The notes beneath the pieces were generated by a model. The model was not told where the DNA came from, made no database searches, and saw only the letters and a list, made by a program, of their open reading frames with translations. The position numbers were made by a program, and so were the translations under genes. From Isoetes taiwanensis (lineage: Eukaryota; Streptophyta; Lycopodiopsida; Isoetales; Isoetaceae), in the NCBI GenBank assembly GCA_021234155.1, contig JAJEKV010000062.1, positions 598,952-662,951 on the forward strand: DNA of 64,000 bases, written 5' to 3'. Below, in pieces: positions 13,335 to 22,660 of this stretch (within the stretch, counting starts at the first letter, position 1; each line of letters begins with the position of its first letter).

Positions 13335-14099
13335 ACTTGAACTTTCTTAAGACTACCCTTCCAATGGAGTTAAAGCGAAGCTGTACCATGGCACATAGAA
13401 TGAAAAAAGGGATGCAATTATGACAAAAGATGGGATGATTTGGGCTTTTTTCAAGGGTTCTATGCTTTCTTTTTCGTCTTACTTCAGTAACATTTCTAAT
13501 GTCTCGGCAGATTATCCGTCAACAAACATCATGAAGGCGCCATGCCCAGAGGTTCCGAAGACACTGGGCCCTATGTCTCATCGAGGTGTCGGCAGCCTGC
13601 AGAATGGGTCAAAATGTAAACGATAATGATTCGAACCTTACAACAAGTACTCTAAAGATGATGATATCGGGTTTTCAAACGTGAAATCAAGCCTTTTATT
13701 TTGAGGAGAAGCTCAAATTTGTATGGGGCCCGAGAGTCTTGGATCCTCTACATTCTCGATCCCTCCCCTATGGAGCACTGTGAGCTCATGACCGCTTTTA
13801 GATTTACCATTCATGCCTCTAGTAATCTCCTTAGACGGAGTCACGTAAAACCCAAGACTCAAAGACACCATGTGATTTACCGTAACAAGAGAAACTTAAT
13901 GCTTTTATAAATTTGTTTCGATATTCTCTTAAAAAAACTTCAACGTTGTTTTAATCTTAGTAACTATCCTCCTCCGAGTGTCAAGGCCATTTTCCATTTT
14001 GGCCTATAGTACGTGGTTTCCCCGCCTTTTTGTATTATTTACATGTACTACATGTAATATAATACTAACCAAGCTTCCACAAAAAAAAAAAAAAAAAAA
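13335..14099 (+). other. LINE 3' UTR and poly(A) tail
   Basis: Non-coding tail of the LINE ending in 19 A residues at 14081-14099. It is unusually long, at about 750 bp. Confidence 0.75.
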
Positions 14100-14108
14100 T
14101 GACCGCGC
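14096..14108. repeat. Target-site duplication, 3' copy (LINE)
   Basis: Second copy of AAAATGACCGCGC; the A bases merge with the poly(A) tail. The sequence after it (CTAGAAAGC) is the right flank of the pre-insertion site. Confidence 0.85.
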
Positions 14109-14895
14109 CTAGAAAGCTTTCATGGGCATAACACTTTTTCAAATGCAATTTCCCACCATTGTTTTGGACACTAGCATATGTTGTCAACTCGCTGAACTTC
14201 GGCAATGTACATGTATTGGTATATTAGAGAGCAAACTAGAAAAAGAACTTACACATTGCCTGAAAGTTTTACTATAGGCAAAAGACGCATTTTGAACCAT
14301 ATGAACTATGCCCATCGATTAATCACCTATTCTAATGGACCATTTAAACCACATCCATCTTATACACTGACTCAAATTAGATTTCATCGTACTTAAAGAA
14401 TTCATGCTCACGTGGGCGTTTTTTTATATACATGTGAGATTGCGTAGCAATAGCTTAATGTTCCTTTTGGTAAGCTAAAACCCTGGGTAAGGTAAGATCC
14501 TTGGTAAGACGCATGCTATATTCATTTCACAAAGGACTCAATATATTATTACAAATCTCCGCATTCTTTGTCCACCGTAGTAGAAGACTGCATATCTAAA
14601 TTTATCTATAAAATAAAGCTTCACACTTTCCCTATGGTTGTTAAAGATATGGTTTGTAGGGCAATCTTAAAGCTTTTCAATTTTTGGAATTTGAGATCCT
14701 TTGTATTTGATGTGATCTACATACATGTGTCATGAAAATCAACACCATTGCTCACGAAATTATAAAGCCCTCCAATGAGGAGATATGCAGACCACAAGAA
14801 TGTCATATTCGATGTTCTTTCAGCAACCATTATGCCCAAGATATCGGTGGCATTTATAGTGTAGCATTCATGGTTTTTATTGCGTATGCCATTCG
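14109..14895. other. No recognisable gene
   Basis: AT-rich flank between two LINE elements; only short ORFs without motifs. Confidence 0.5.
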
Positions 14896-15907
14896 GGGAT
14901 GGAGGGCAAGGTTCTTATCACATTGGCTAGTTTGTCAGTGAGGTTCATGCATTGGGGGCCAATGAACCAAGTTTTTCTGTCTTGGCTCAACACTCTCCAT
15001 ACCGTGACATTTGCAGAAACATGTTACTTGCCTCTTGGGGGCCTGACGCACATCATCTACTTCCGCAAGGTGGTCAAAGATGGGCTTATACTGCCTCCGA
15101 ACCTCAAGCATTAATCGCGGCAATGGGGCCTCAATGTCCTAAAAGCTCACATGGAAAAGAGAGCTCGGTCGGCCGATGGAATGTGCAGGAGCATAGGTGC
15201 ATCCAAGTGCAAACGGAGGTAGATCGCCATAGCCTCAGACAGTACCTTGACGATGCTTCCTCAATAAGCTATGGGATGCCAACACCCTTGAACAGGTCAA
15301 GACGGCACACTATCAATGCCACATCAATCCCATATTGGAGTGGGGCCCGCAATGCTACCTGTGCACTCATCTACCCATGAAAAAGTGCAGATCCATTGCC
15401 TCTATCCGCACAGGGGCACACCATCTCCGAATTGAGACAGTGAGATGAGTTGGGGAGCTGCATCAGGAGAGGCTTTATCAACGCTGTCAGGTTGGAGCCG
15501 TGGAAGACGAATGCCATACCCTTCAGATGTCCGACATATGATGACATTGGACTCGCTATCCGAAATGGGTCCATCATGGCCAGCCTTCGAGATGCTAACA
15601 CGTTTATTTCGATGAGGGTGGGCTCCTACATTCAAGAGGTCATGGATCGCCGAGATCAGCTCGGCCCTTGGGCACTTACGTGATACATGTACATATTTCT
15701 GTCTATATTTGTATTTGTATTTGTATTTGTACAGTTTGACAGCAAACCTATTCCTGTCACGATTTTTTCCCCAAACAACCCTTTATGGGTGGGGAGGGTT
15801 TTTTACCCGGACAGTAATATGCTTGTTGCGCCTTCTGTTTGGGTCCCATAGGCCATTGGTCTCCGTGGACGATACAAAATACTATTCTATTCTATTTTAT
15901 TCCATTT
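14896..15907 (+). mobile_element. LINE family 2, 3' fragment, copy 1
   Basis: The 3' end of a non-LTR element unlike the L1 at 7-14 kb. Across several frames, 15370-15560 reads as the C-terminal zinc-binding region of the ORF2 protein: PMKK, SIRTGAHHL, then a C..C step and EDECHTLQM. Upstream, 14952-15380 is open for 142 codons and may be the end of the RT/thumb part in a mixed frame. The 3' UTR at 15740-15890 (CCCATAGGCC, GGTCTCCGTGGACG) matches 36.6-37.2 kb closely, and both copies end in an (ATTCT)n tail. The 5' boundary is uncertain. Confidence 0.75.
15708..15733. repeat. TTTGTA-type hexanucleotide microsatellite
   Basis: About four copies of TATTTG in a row inside the LINE-2 3' UTR. Confidence 0.85.
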
Positions 15908-16122
15908 AATAAATGACTTGACTTGTTATGATGTATTGTTCAAATGTTACGAATTTATGAAAAGTGCTACAAAAGAGTATAGACGATTGCATAGGTATTG
16001 TCATTGGCAGCATGTGGTCCAACTACAGTAATATTGCTCCTTTAACACTACACCATAAAAAATACTACACAAACAAAGACAACACAACTACAAAACAACC
16101 ACACATGCAAAGCACTATCAAA

Positions 16123-16151
16123 GCCCGACAACGCCGGGCACCATAGCTAGT
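16123..16151 (+). mobile_element. Possible Helitron 3' terminus
   Basis: A short hairpin GCCCG...CGGGC at 16123-16139 is followed seven bases later by CTAG (16147-16150) and then T. Helitrons end in a short GC hairpin followed by CTRR and insert between A and T. The upstream 100 bp is A/C-rich, as often seen. The 5' end (TC...) and any Rep/helicase gene are not visible. Confidence 0.35.
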
Positions 16152-16497
16152 ATATAGTCTTTTGGATCTTGTCCTTATTGTTTCATTAAAGTTAGACCTT
16201 GGCATTTGAAATATATATTCATGATGCTAGTATCACGTGAGATTAGGATGTGCTTGTATGATTATTGTATGATGATGTTATGAGTTGGCATTGTTAAGAT
16301 TGATGATCATAATATGTAACTGCATGGTCATGCACATGGATATGCTAGTTCTGGCTATGTCACAGATGTGGTATATTATCATGGAATTGATGATGACTCT
16401 GACATGTAGGACATGTGCTGATGGTGCATGAATGCATATTCTTTGGGGCTTGGACTCGTGGTTGTTCTTGTTCTTGACATCGGCCGGTGTCACCTCG
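16152..16497. other. No recognisable gene
   Basis: AT-rich stretch left of the long LTR element; nothing recognised. Confidence 0.5.
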
Positions 16498-16502
16498 GCA
16501 AG
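16498..16502. repeat. Target-site duplication, 5' copy (LTR element)
   Basis: GCAAG immediately before the 5' LTR; the same five bases follow the 3' LTR at 34762-34766. Five bases is the usual length for Ty3/gypsy integration. Confidence 0.7.
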
Positions 16503-18073
16503 TGTGATGTTCGGACAAGATACGGTCCGGGGATGTATCGCGTACTACCTTCGTCATCGCGTGCCACGCCACCACCGACCGGCGTTAATGCATACAGAAG
16601 CGCGTAGCGGTGAGTAGCCCCTAGGGGGCAACTTGCAAGGTAGGTGCATTTATTATTAATGTGCACATTTACCAATGTGCACATTTATTTAGGTGCACAC
16701 CTTTCCATGTAGATACATTTATGCCACCTAGCCATTAAAGGCAAGTGGGCCATTCCCAATTATCCCACATGCTTAAGGGGATAATTGGAAACCCTAGCCC
16801 TAACTCCTTGTCTATTTAGGTAGGACAAAACCCTAACTTGCCATTTTGTCCATAGGGTTTTAGAGCTCATTTTTGGCTGCCCCAGAGCCAGCGCCATTTC
16901 CCGCTTCTGTCTAAAGTTTAATTGCACCATTAGTTTTCCTTTTGATTCGAAAGCAGGTGCCAGGATGGTCGAACTTCGAAAGTGAGGAGGGCGAGCCAAG
17001 GGATCAGGTATTTGGTCAATTTAATAGCTTAAACCGTCTTTCGGGCCATTGAGTGGTGGGTTTAGCCTATTAAATTGCCCATAGCAGCTATCTAGATCTC
17101 TAGATTGAGACTCTAACTAAAGAATCTAACCTCTATGGTTTAGATCTTAGTTCTTTAGTTCTTACGTGATGTATATGGATGATGTATCTGCTGAACTCCT
17201 TGTATTGGGAAGGGGGTAGAGACCCCAAGCCTAGTAGTTGATGCTCCTAGTTAGCCTCTCTAGCACAATTGTAGATTCTACACGTGCATAAGAACCACAC
17301 ACAGGTTGTGGGTGAAGGGGGCACTCTGCTAAGAAGGAGGTTCGTGTTGGGACTCTTGAACGATCCCTCGGGTGTGTAAGGCCTACCGGGATCATTGTGA
17401 CTAGGTCTAATGGCTTACCACCGAAAGGGTAAGGCATGGGTTCAACACCGCGGAAGTGGTGTTCACTTTCCAGTGGGTTTCAATAAAGGGCGGCGGCCCT
17501 CTAGTCACCTTTGAGTCAAGATGTAGACCTCTAGAGGGAGTGATCCCACCGCCCCATCGAACTGGGAGATGCAACCCGGGGATAGCCCCTTTGGCTATGC
17601 ATCCCGCGCTGGTCCAGGTCCCAACACTTTTTTCAGCCTACCGCACCAAAGTGTGCAATGTGGAGGGGCGGATGGAGGGACAACCCTATGCCATGTTCTT
17701 ATGCCGCCCAAAATCCATTGCCATGAATTTGCGCCCGTGAATGAACTCGAGACCCAAGTCCGGTCATTCCTTCGAATCGAGCCTTGGTAGGAACCCCTAT
17801 GTATGATGTCGATCATTGTCTATGCAGATGTTGATGCACCACCCTTGAGGTGGACATGTGGATTATGTTGTATAATCGACATGTATGTTTACTTCTCGCA
17901 GCCTAGGTAGGCCCCGGGAGACGGGTAAATGACCCTTCACTCTTCCTAATCGGGACCCAAAGACGGTCACAAATGATATGTGGAGGGGCCCTCAGACAGT
18001 ATGGAGCTGGTATGGGGGATGAACTCCTGTTTGTATATAGTGAATACACCGTATACGAGTAGGGGACGTCACA
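16503..18073 (+). repeat. 5' LTR
   Basis: Begins TGTGA and ends TCACA. It aligns with 33226-34761 over its length, for example GGTGCATTTATTATTAATGT near 16641 and 33360. It holds the U3 promoter, R and U5 by family rule. No ORF is credible. The two LTRs differ by many short indels and small blocks, so the insertion is old or the consensus is poor. Confidence 0.88.
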
Positions 18074-18074
18074 G

Positions 18075-18087
18075 TGGTATCAAAGCA
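18075..18087 (+). other. Primer-binding site (initiator tRNA-Met)
   Basis: TGGTATCAAAGCA starts two bases after the 5' LTR and matches the plant tRNA-iMet complement TGGTATCAGAGC with one difference. It primes minus-strand synthesis. Confidence 0.9.
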
Positions 18088-18278
18088 ATGTTCTTGGAGA
18101 CCAAGAGCAAAGCACTGACCATGCTCCTAGTAGTACTAACTTGATAGGATCCTTAAACCTCGAAAAATGGGAAAAAATTCTCGTTTTTTGTAGTATATGC
18201 TAAGCTAGTAAAAAGTTAAAAGTTAATGAGAACATAAAAGATTAAAATCGCTGAGCCAAACCTTCAAAAAGTAGGATG

Positions 18279-18349
18279 GTCTCCACACGCCACTCCCAAA
18301 GATGTGATAATGAGAATCTCATTTTCGGGCTGGGCGCAACGTGTGAGAC
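18279..18349 (+). other. Near-palindromic hairpin HP1
   Basis: The right arm GGGCTGGGCGCAACGTGTGA is the same as in HP3. The left arm is eroded (GTCTCCACACG) but still pairs at its base. The apical part contains CTCATTTTC. It lies in the leader of the H3-like ORF. Confidence 0.65.
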
Positions 18350-18498
18350 ATTGAGCCCAAAACACCCTAAAAAGTCATGAATTTCAGAAAAAATAACTTG
18401 GTAATTCGAATTTTAAGCTAGGAATTAGCTAGAATTAGTATGTTACATTCTTAAAGATATGCTTAGAAAGTATAAATTTTAGCATTAGAATCCACCAT

Positions 18499-18557
18499 GT
18501 CTCATTATCGGCCAGACCAAAATGAAACTTTCATTTTCACCAAGCAATGTGTGAGAC
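18499..18557 (+). other. Near-palindromic hairpin HP2
   Basis: GTCTCA at the left pairs with TGTGAGAC at the right; the apical stem AAAATGAAACTTTCATTTTC is well preserved. The middle of the stem is eroded. Second of two hairpins upstream of the H3-like ORF. Confidence 0.65.
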
Positions 18558-18651
18558 CATGAGGTTAGAAATGCTTAAATTTAGGGTGTTTTAGGTGTTT
18601 CGTGATCACCCAAAAGGCTAGTTTGAAATTTGACCTAAAATGGCCTGGGTT

Positions 18652-18660
18652 TATAAATAG
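18652..18660 (+). promoter_or_regulatory. Candidate internal TATA box
   Basis: TATAAATAG lies 112 bases before the ATG of the H3-like ORF, downstream of HP1 and HP2. A start site ~30 bases downstream would give a short leader of its own, separate from the LTR transcript. It is a sequence match only. Confidence 0.45.
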
Positions 18661-18763
18661 ATGTAGACCCCCTCATTTGTACATGCCTTCCTTAGAAAAT
18701 CGCCCCTTTAAGCCAAGGCAATTTTTATGGCCATTATCGGATTGATTTGAACCGCTGGAACAC

Positions 18764-20058
18764 ATGGCTGACGAAGCAGATCGCCAGAAGCTCGCCCAGC
18801 GACCGACCAGCCTGTGATCCCTACCGATACGTAGAATGCTCCAGAGCCTTTTCGTGCAGGGCCGCCTTCATCAAGCCAGGGAGAATTGTCCCAGGAACAC
18901 CCCAAAGAACAACAACAACCAAGAAGGGGTGACATGAGGTGGAAGAGGATGCCCACCCAACGCCGAACAGAGGCCCAAGGCTAAGCAAGCACCGACGCTA
19001 TGAAGAAAATCCTTGAAGAAGTGGCAAGGAAGGAGGCAGAAGAACGGAGGGAGCCGACTCCCCAGCCAACCATCGAGGAGCAACTCGAAGCTTGGGTTCG
19101 TTTGAAGGAGGCTGAGGAGCGAGAAGAACAGAGGGAGCCGAGGCTCGACCCAGCTGAGGAAGAAGACCTCGCGGCATGGATCAAAAAGCATGAAGCCAAA
19201 GAGCGCCGCCGAGAAAAGAAGAGGAAGAGAAAACAGGAGGAGCCCAACACAGCTGAGGAGCCGAAGAAGAAGAAGAAGGCGAACGTGAAGGGCAAGAAGG
19301 TGGGCAAAAGAAGAGTCGTGCAGGTTAAGCGGGTAAAGGGTTTAGTCATTAACGAACCCTCACCGACCAGACCAGCCCTCCCCCGAATCGACGACTGGCA
19401 TGAAGATTACGCCCCCAACACGTAAGGGGCAAGCTCTTCCAAACCCCCCGCTTGTCGAAAGCGTAGTACCCGACAAGGAGCAGCCCAACCCGGCAGCCCG
19501 AAAGCAGCCGGCAGATAAGCCCCCACCTTACCCCACGCGGGATAGGGTCAAAGCACGCTGCCAAAGAGTATGCACGGATAGACCCCGCCAAGGTTCATCA
19601 AGAAGCTAATGGAGCACAACGCCTTCATGGTGAAATGGGAGGCGTACAACACGTATTACCAGGAGCACAGAGTGAGGGCTATCGAAGGTGGAGTGCCCCC
19701 CAAACAGACTCTGAAGCCGCCACCACCGAAGCCCAAGCCTCCTAGAGCACCAGGGAAGAAGAGGACCGGCAGGAAGGAGACGGAGAGGAGAGCCCTGAAG
19801 GAGATCAGGCACTTCCGGTGAAGCTAATGGTTTTGATCCCCGGCACCGTTTCACCGCTTGGTCCGAGAGGTCATCCAGGAGTATAACACGGATATGAGGG
19901 TGACCGACGAGATGTTGCTGGGTCTGCAAGAGGCAACGGAGCAAAAACTGGTGCAGCATTTTGAAGATTCGACAGCCTGCACAGTTCACGCGAAGAGGGT
20001 CACACTCATGAGGCAAGACATGCATCTTGCTAGCCACATCAAGGGAGAGCGCCCTTAA
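18764..20058 (+). pseudogene. Histone H3-like protein with long charged tail (element ORF1, disrupted)
   Basis: The C-terminal ~95 codons (19771-20058) are a histone H3 fold: ALKEIRHFR at 19792, PFHRLVREV at 19846, LGLQEATEQKLVQHFED from 19918, HAKRVTLMRQDMHLA from 19987, ending IKGERP and a stop, like the RIRGERA end of H3. Spacing from EIR to RLVRE and the loop-1 length equal canonical H3. ALKEIRHF and VTLMR resemble plant CENH3 instead. The N-terminal part (from ATG 18764; well open at 19000-19425) is Glu/Lys/Arg-rich, with KKRKRKQ and KKKKKA nuclear-localisation-like runs, and lacks the H3 tail. Three stops at 19819-19836 sit in a short stretch that reads H3-like in the next frame (KLMVLIP), so two compensating indels are likely. 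Other frame breaks lie near 18815, 19425 and 19600. By family it would bind H4/DNA in the nucleus; its role in the element is inference. Confidence 0.85.
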
Positions 20059-20204
20059 GACTTTGTAAATAATAGCAAAATTTTATTAATATAAACAGTT
20101 TTTTTGGCTAGGTAATATGTGTAATCTTGCTTAGCTAGGTCAAGATATTGAATTCTGGCTTTTGTTTTAGTTAAAATTGACACTTTGAGCAAATTTGAGA
20201 CGAT

Positions 20205-20271
20205 GTCTCACACGTCGCGCCAGGACAGAAAATGAACTTTTCATTTTCGGGCTGGGCGCAACGTGTGAGAC
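20205..20271 (+). other. Near-perfect 67-nt hairpin HP3
   Basis: Left arm GTCTCACACGTCGCGCCAGG pairs with right arm ending GCGCAACGTGTGAGAC, and the apex is GAAAATGAA/TTTCATTTTC. Only a few mismatches or G-U pairs occur over ~31 bp of stem. It lies 147 bases after the H3-like stop codon, in the leader of the next ORF. Function unknown; candidates are an RNA signal for export, packaging or translation, or a DNA-binding site. Confidence 0.85.
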
Positions 20272-20404
20272 CATGCCCCAAAAATGCCCAAAACTGCTCC
20301 AAATTGACCAAATAAGGGGTCAATTCTGCCTAACTCGACAAGTCCAGTAGAATTAGACCCTTACATCAGCCAAATTAGATAAGTTTAACCCATTTAGAGC
20401 CAAT

Positions 20405-20471
20405 GTCTCACACGTCGCGCCAGGGCAGAAAATGAACTTTTCATTATCGGTCTGGGCGCAACGTGTGAGAC
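20405..20471 (+). other. Near-perfect 67-nt hairpin HP4
   Basis: Same sequence as HP3 apart from a few bases, starting exactly 200 bases later. Differences such as TTTTCGGG to TATCGGTC sit on the right side of the stem. Confidence 0.85.
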
Positions 20472-20756
20472 CTCTCAGCATTTTCTCCATCATGCCATAT
20501 CCAAATGACCTCCAATTTGATGCAATAGGTTCCCTAGCTAATTTTAGCATGCTCAAACCCTAAAAGTAGTCTTCAAATCCTCATTTTAGCCTCCTAATAG
20601 GTCGTAATTACCCAACCCCAGTAAAATTCTAGGTCATCCAAAAATTCCCCATTTCTCACTTAGCACCCCACAAGTCTGCTCTTGACTGTTTAGGCGATTT
20701 TTAAGCTCCCTGAGGCGCTTCTGCATCTGTTTGTTAGTCTCACCTTCATTAGATCA

Positions 20757-22226
20757 ATGGCCACTGCTGACTTCAGGCGATGGTACAATGCCAGTGCCCA
20801 TGATGCCGAGGCTGATGTCAACGACATCTTCCGAGTCTTTAGGAAAGAGATAGATGTCCAAGCAACTCTGCATGCAACCCCAGCATATAGGCAAGTCTTA
20901 GCCGAGTTCCAAGCTAGGGTAGGAGCCTCTCTAGTGCAGCTACCCCCTTGCACAGGCTATTTTGTTCCCCATCCATCCCTTCAAGCAGCCCTGGGCGATG
21001 TTCCGAACATTGCCAAATACTTGACCAACAAGGCACAGAGGCTGCCAGATTACATGGTTCTGACAGTTGACAGGACCAAGTATTTCTCCTACACCGCCTT
21101 TTTAGCCATTTTCCTTTCCCCACCGCGGCTTGAAAACCCAATGGGGAACTCTATTCCTCCCATGGAGGTGGACCCCATAGCAGCCTCAATAGCGGAGCAG
21201 ATGCTTTTGCAAGCAGCAAAGAAGAGCAGAAGGAAGAGCTGAGGAAGAGGAATCCCGGACGAGGAAGAGTACACTTGAGCTCGACTTAGAGGAGGAATGG
21301 CTAGCGTGAGGGAGGAGCTAGCCAACCACGAGCCGGAGCCGGTATGGACCCCCCGTGAGTCCCCCCCACTTGGCTAGGCATCAAGTCTAGCCCCATCATC
21401 ATCGTAGGGGGAGTACCACGACATCGAATCTCCCAATGCGAGGGAGAGGGAGCTCGACTTGATGAGTTGCTGCACCAACTAAGCAAGAAGAACAGACTTG
21501 GACGACTTCATCGTCAGGGGAGTCTCAAACTTCCCGTTTCAAGTCAGAAGCCACACCTCCATGGGAATGGGAGTCTTCCATATCCGCCCTACTGAACATA
21601 AGACGGGTTATGGAGGCCCCAGAATTGCCATCTGAAGAAGGCCATTCAGGAATGGATGGGGATCAGGCAAGACCACAACATCTTGATGCCGGAGTCGTCG
21701 ACACCACCTCGCACAAGAGGGTGAGCAGGAATCGACATCGAGCAGTCGACAATTGCGGGGAAAGGTAGAGGTCAATGGACACGCCGGCATAGAGAGCCGG
21801 AGGCCGGAAGCAAGTGGGGAATCATCTGCGACACACAACGTGTCATCAGGTACCACCCTCCCCCTCGGATGGGAGAGAATAGCTGGTGGTACCGCAAATT
21901 CAGCCCCCGGTGAAGAAGGAGTGTTCATGCTCATTGCACTCTCAGGCTTTGGCAGGCATGCTCGAATAGCTGCAAACGTCGACTATGTTGTCTTAGTCAA
22001 GAGAGCGATGGCACTTGACCTCTTTGACTTCGCCGTGGCCTACCGACGGCAGGGAAGATTGGCAGTGACCGTGGCTTACACCTCCGACTGCAGGGTAGAA
22101 GAATTGGTGACAGCCTTGCAGGGCGGGTCATCAACCAATGTCCTTAGGAACTTGGGACGCTCGGTGGGAATGGCCCAAGTTAAGAAGTTCCTCGAGGACA
22201 ACCCATCTTACCGGCGATTTCAATAA
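20757..22226 (+). pseudogene. Unrecognised element ORF2, disrupted
   Basis: The frame opens at ATG 20757 (MATADFRRWYNASAHD) and is intact for 161 codons to 21242. The same frame is open again from 21753 to the stop at 22226. The middle (21243-21752) is coding-like but mixes frames. The N-terminal block is helical and mostly neutral, with LPPCTGYFVPHPSLQAALGD; its end is basic (AAKKSRRKS). The C-terminal block (VDYVVLVKRAMALDLFDFAV, then VKKFLEDNPSYRRF) looks like a small folded domain. I do not recognise either. It has no zinc knuckle, protease or RT motif, so it is not an ordinary gag-pol. It has its own 700-base leader with HP3 and HP4, mirroring ORF1. It could be a capsid-like protein or captured host gene. 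Confidence 0.6.
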
Positions 22227-22249
22227 TAGTTAGACTCTTGATCCCGGGA

Positions 22250-22660
22250 GAATGACAGCTAAACGTCAGAAAAATCGTCAGAGGGTCTAAAATAGTTTGT
22301 CAAATGCGTATTTCACTATTAATATGACGCTTAATCTGACTAACAAGCTGACGTTTAGAGTTGACGAAAATCCTGACTAATAAACTGACTAATAAGCATC
22401 TGACGAATTACCTGACATTTAGACTAACGTTTAGCTTGACTAATTAGTTGTCTAATAATCTGACTAATGAGGTGACGAGTAGTTAGACGAACCATTTCTG
22501 ACGATTTTGCTGACTAAAAGTCTGACTTGTAGCCTGACTATCCGTCTGTCCAAATGTTTGACTAAATATCTGACTAATTAGATGACTTACAAGTTGACGA
22601 TTACACTGATTAATTTTGTGACTATTATGCTGACTATCTTCCTATATTCGTCAGAATAAT
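22250..22660. repeat. Degenerate ~12-nt tandem array (TGACTAAT type)
   Basis: About thirty units of the form CTGACTAATNAG, 10-15 bases apart, with TGACG and TGACT variants. At both ends some units appear in reverse orientation (CGTCAGAAAAATCGTCAGAG near 22265; CGTCAGAATAATGG near 22648). It starts ~25 bases after the ORF2 stop codon. It looks like either a minisatellite or an array of protein-binding sites. Confidence 0.75.

Larger units (their letters stand above)
7276..14099 (+). mobile_element. Full-length L1-type LINE retrotransposon
   Basis: A 6.8-kb element bounded by a 13-bp target-site duplication, with a poly(A) tail at 14081-14099. It has the order expected of plant L1 elements: short 5' UTR, ORF1 (RNA binding), ORF2 (endonuclease, reverse transcriptase, C-terminal zinc-binding region), 3' UTR, poly(A). 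Both ORFs are broken, so the copy is dead as read. The 5' end was reached, so it is not the usual 5'-truncated insertion. Confidence 0.9.

Noticed and set aside
17380-17470. tRNA-like words (GGGTTCAACACC) in the LTR
   Set aside because: No acceptor stem or anticodon arm could be paired, and the sequence lies in a repeated LTR.
18871-19349. Minus-strand leucine/phenylalanine-rich frames
   Set aside because: Antisense of the Glu/Lys/Arg-rich tail of the H3-like ORF; composition explains them.
19792-20058. Naming the histone fold a CENH3
   Set aside because: ALKEIRHF and VTLMR are CENH3-like, but loop 1 has canonical H3 length and the C-terminus is RGERA-like; only H3 family is supported.
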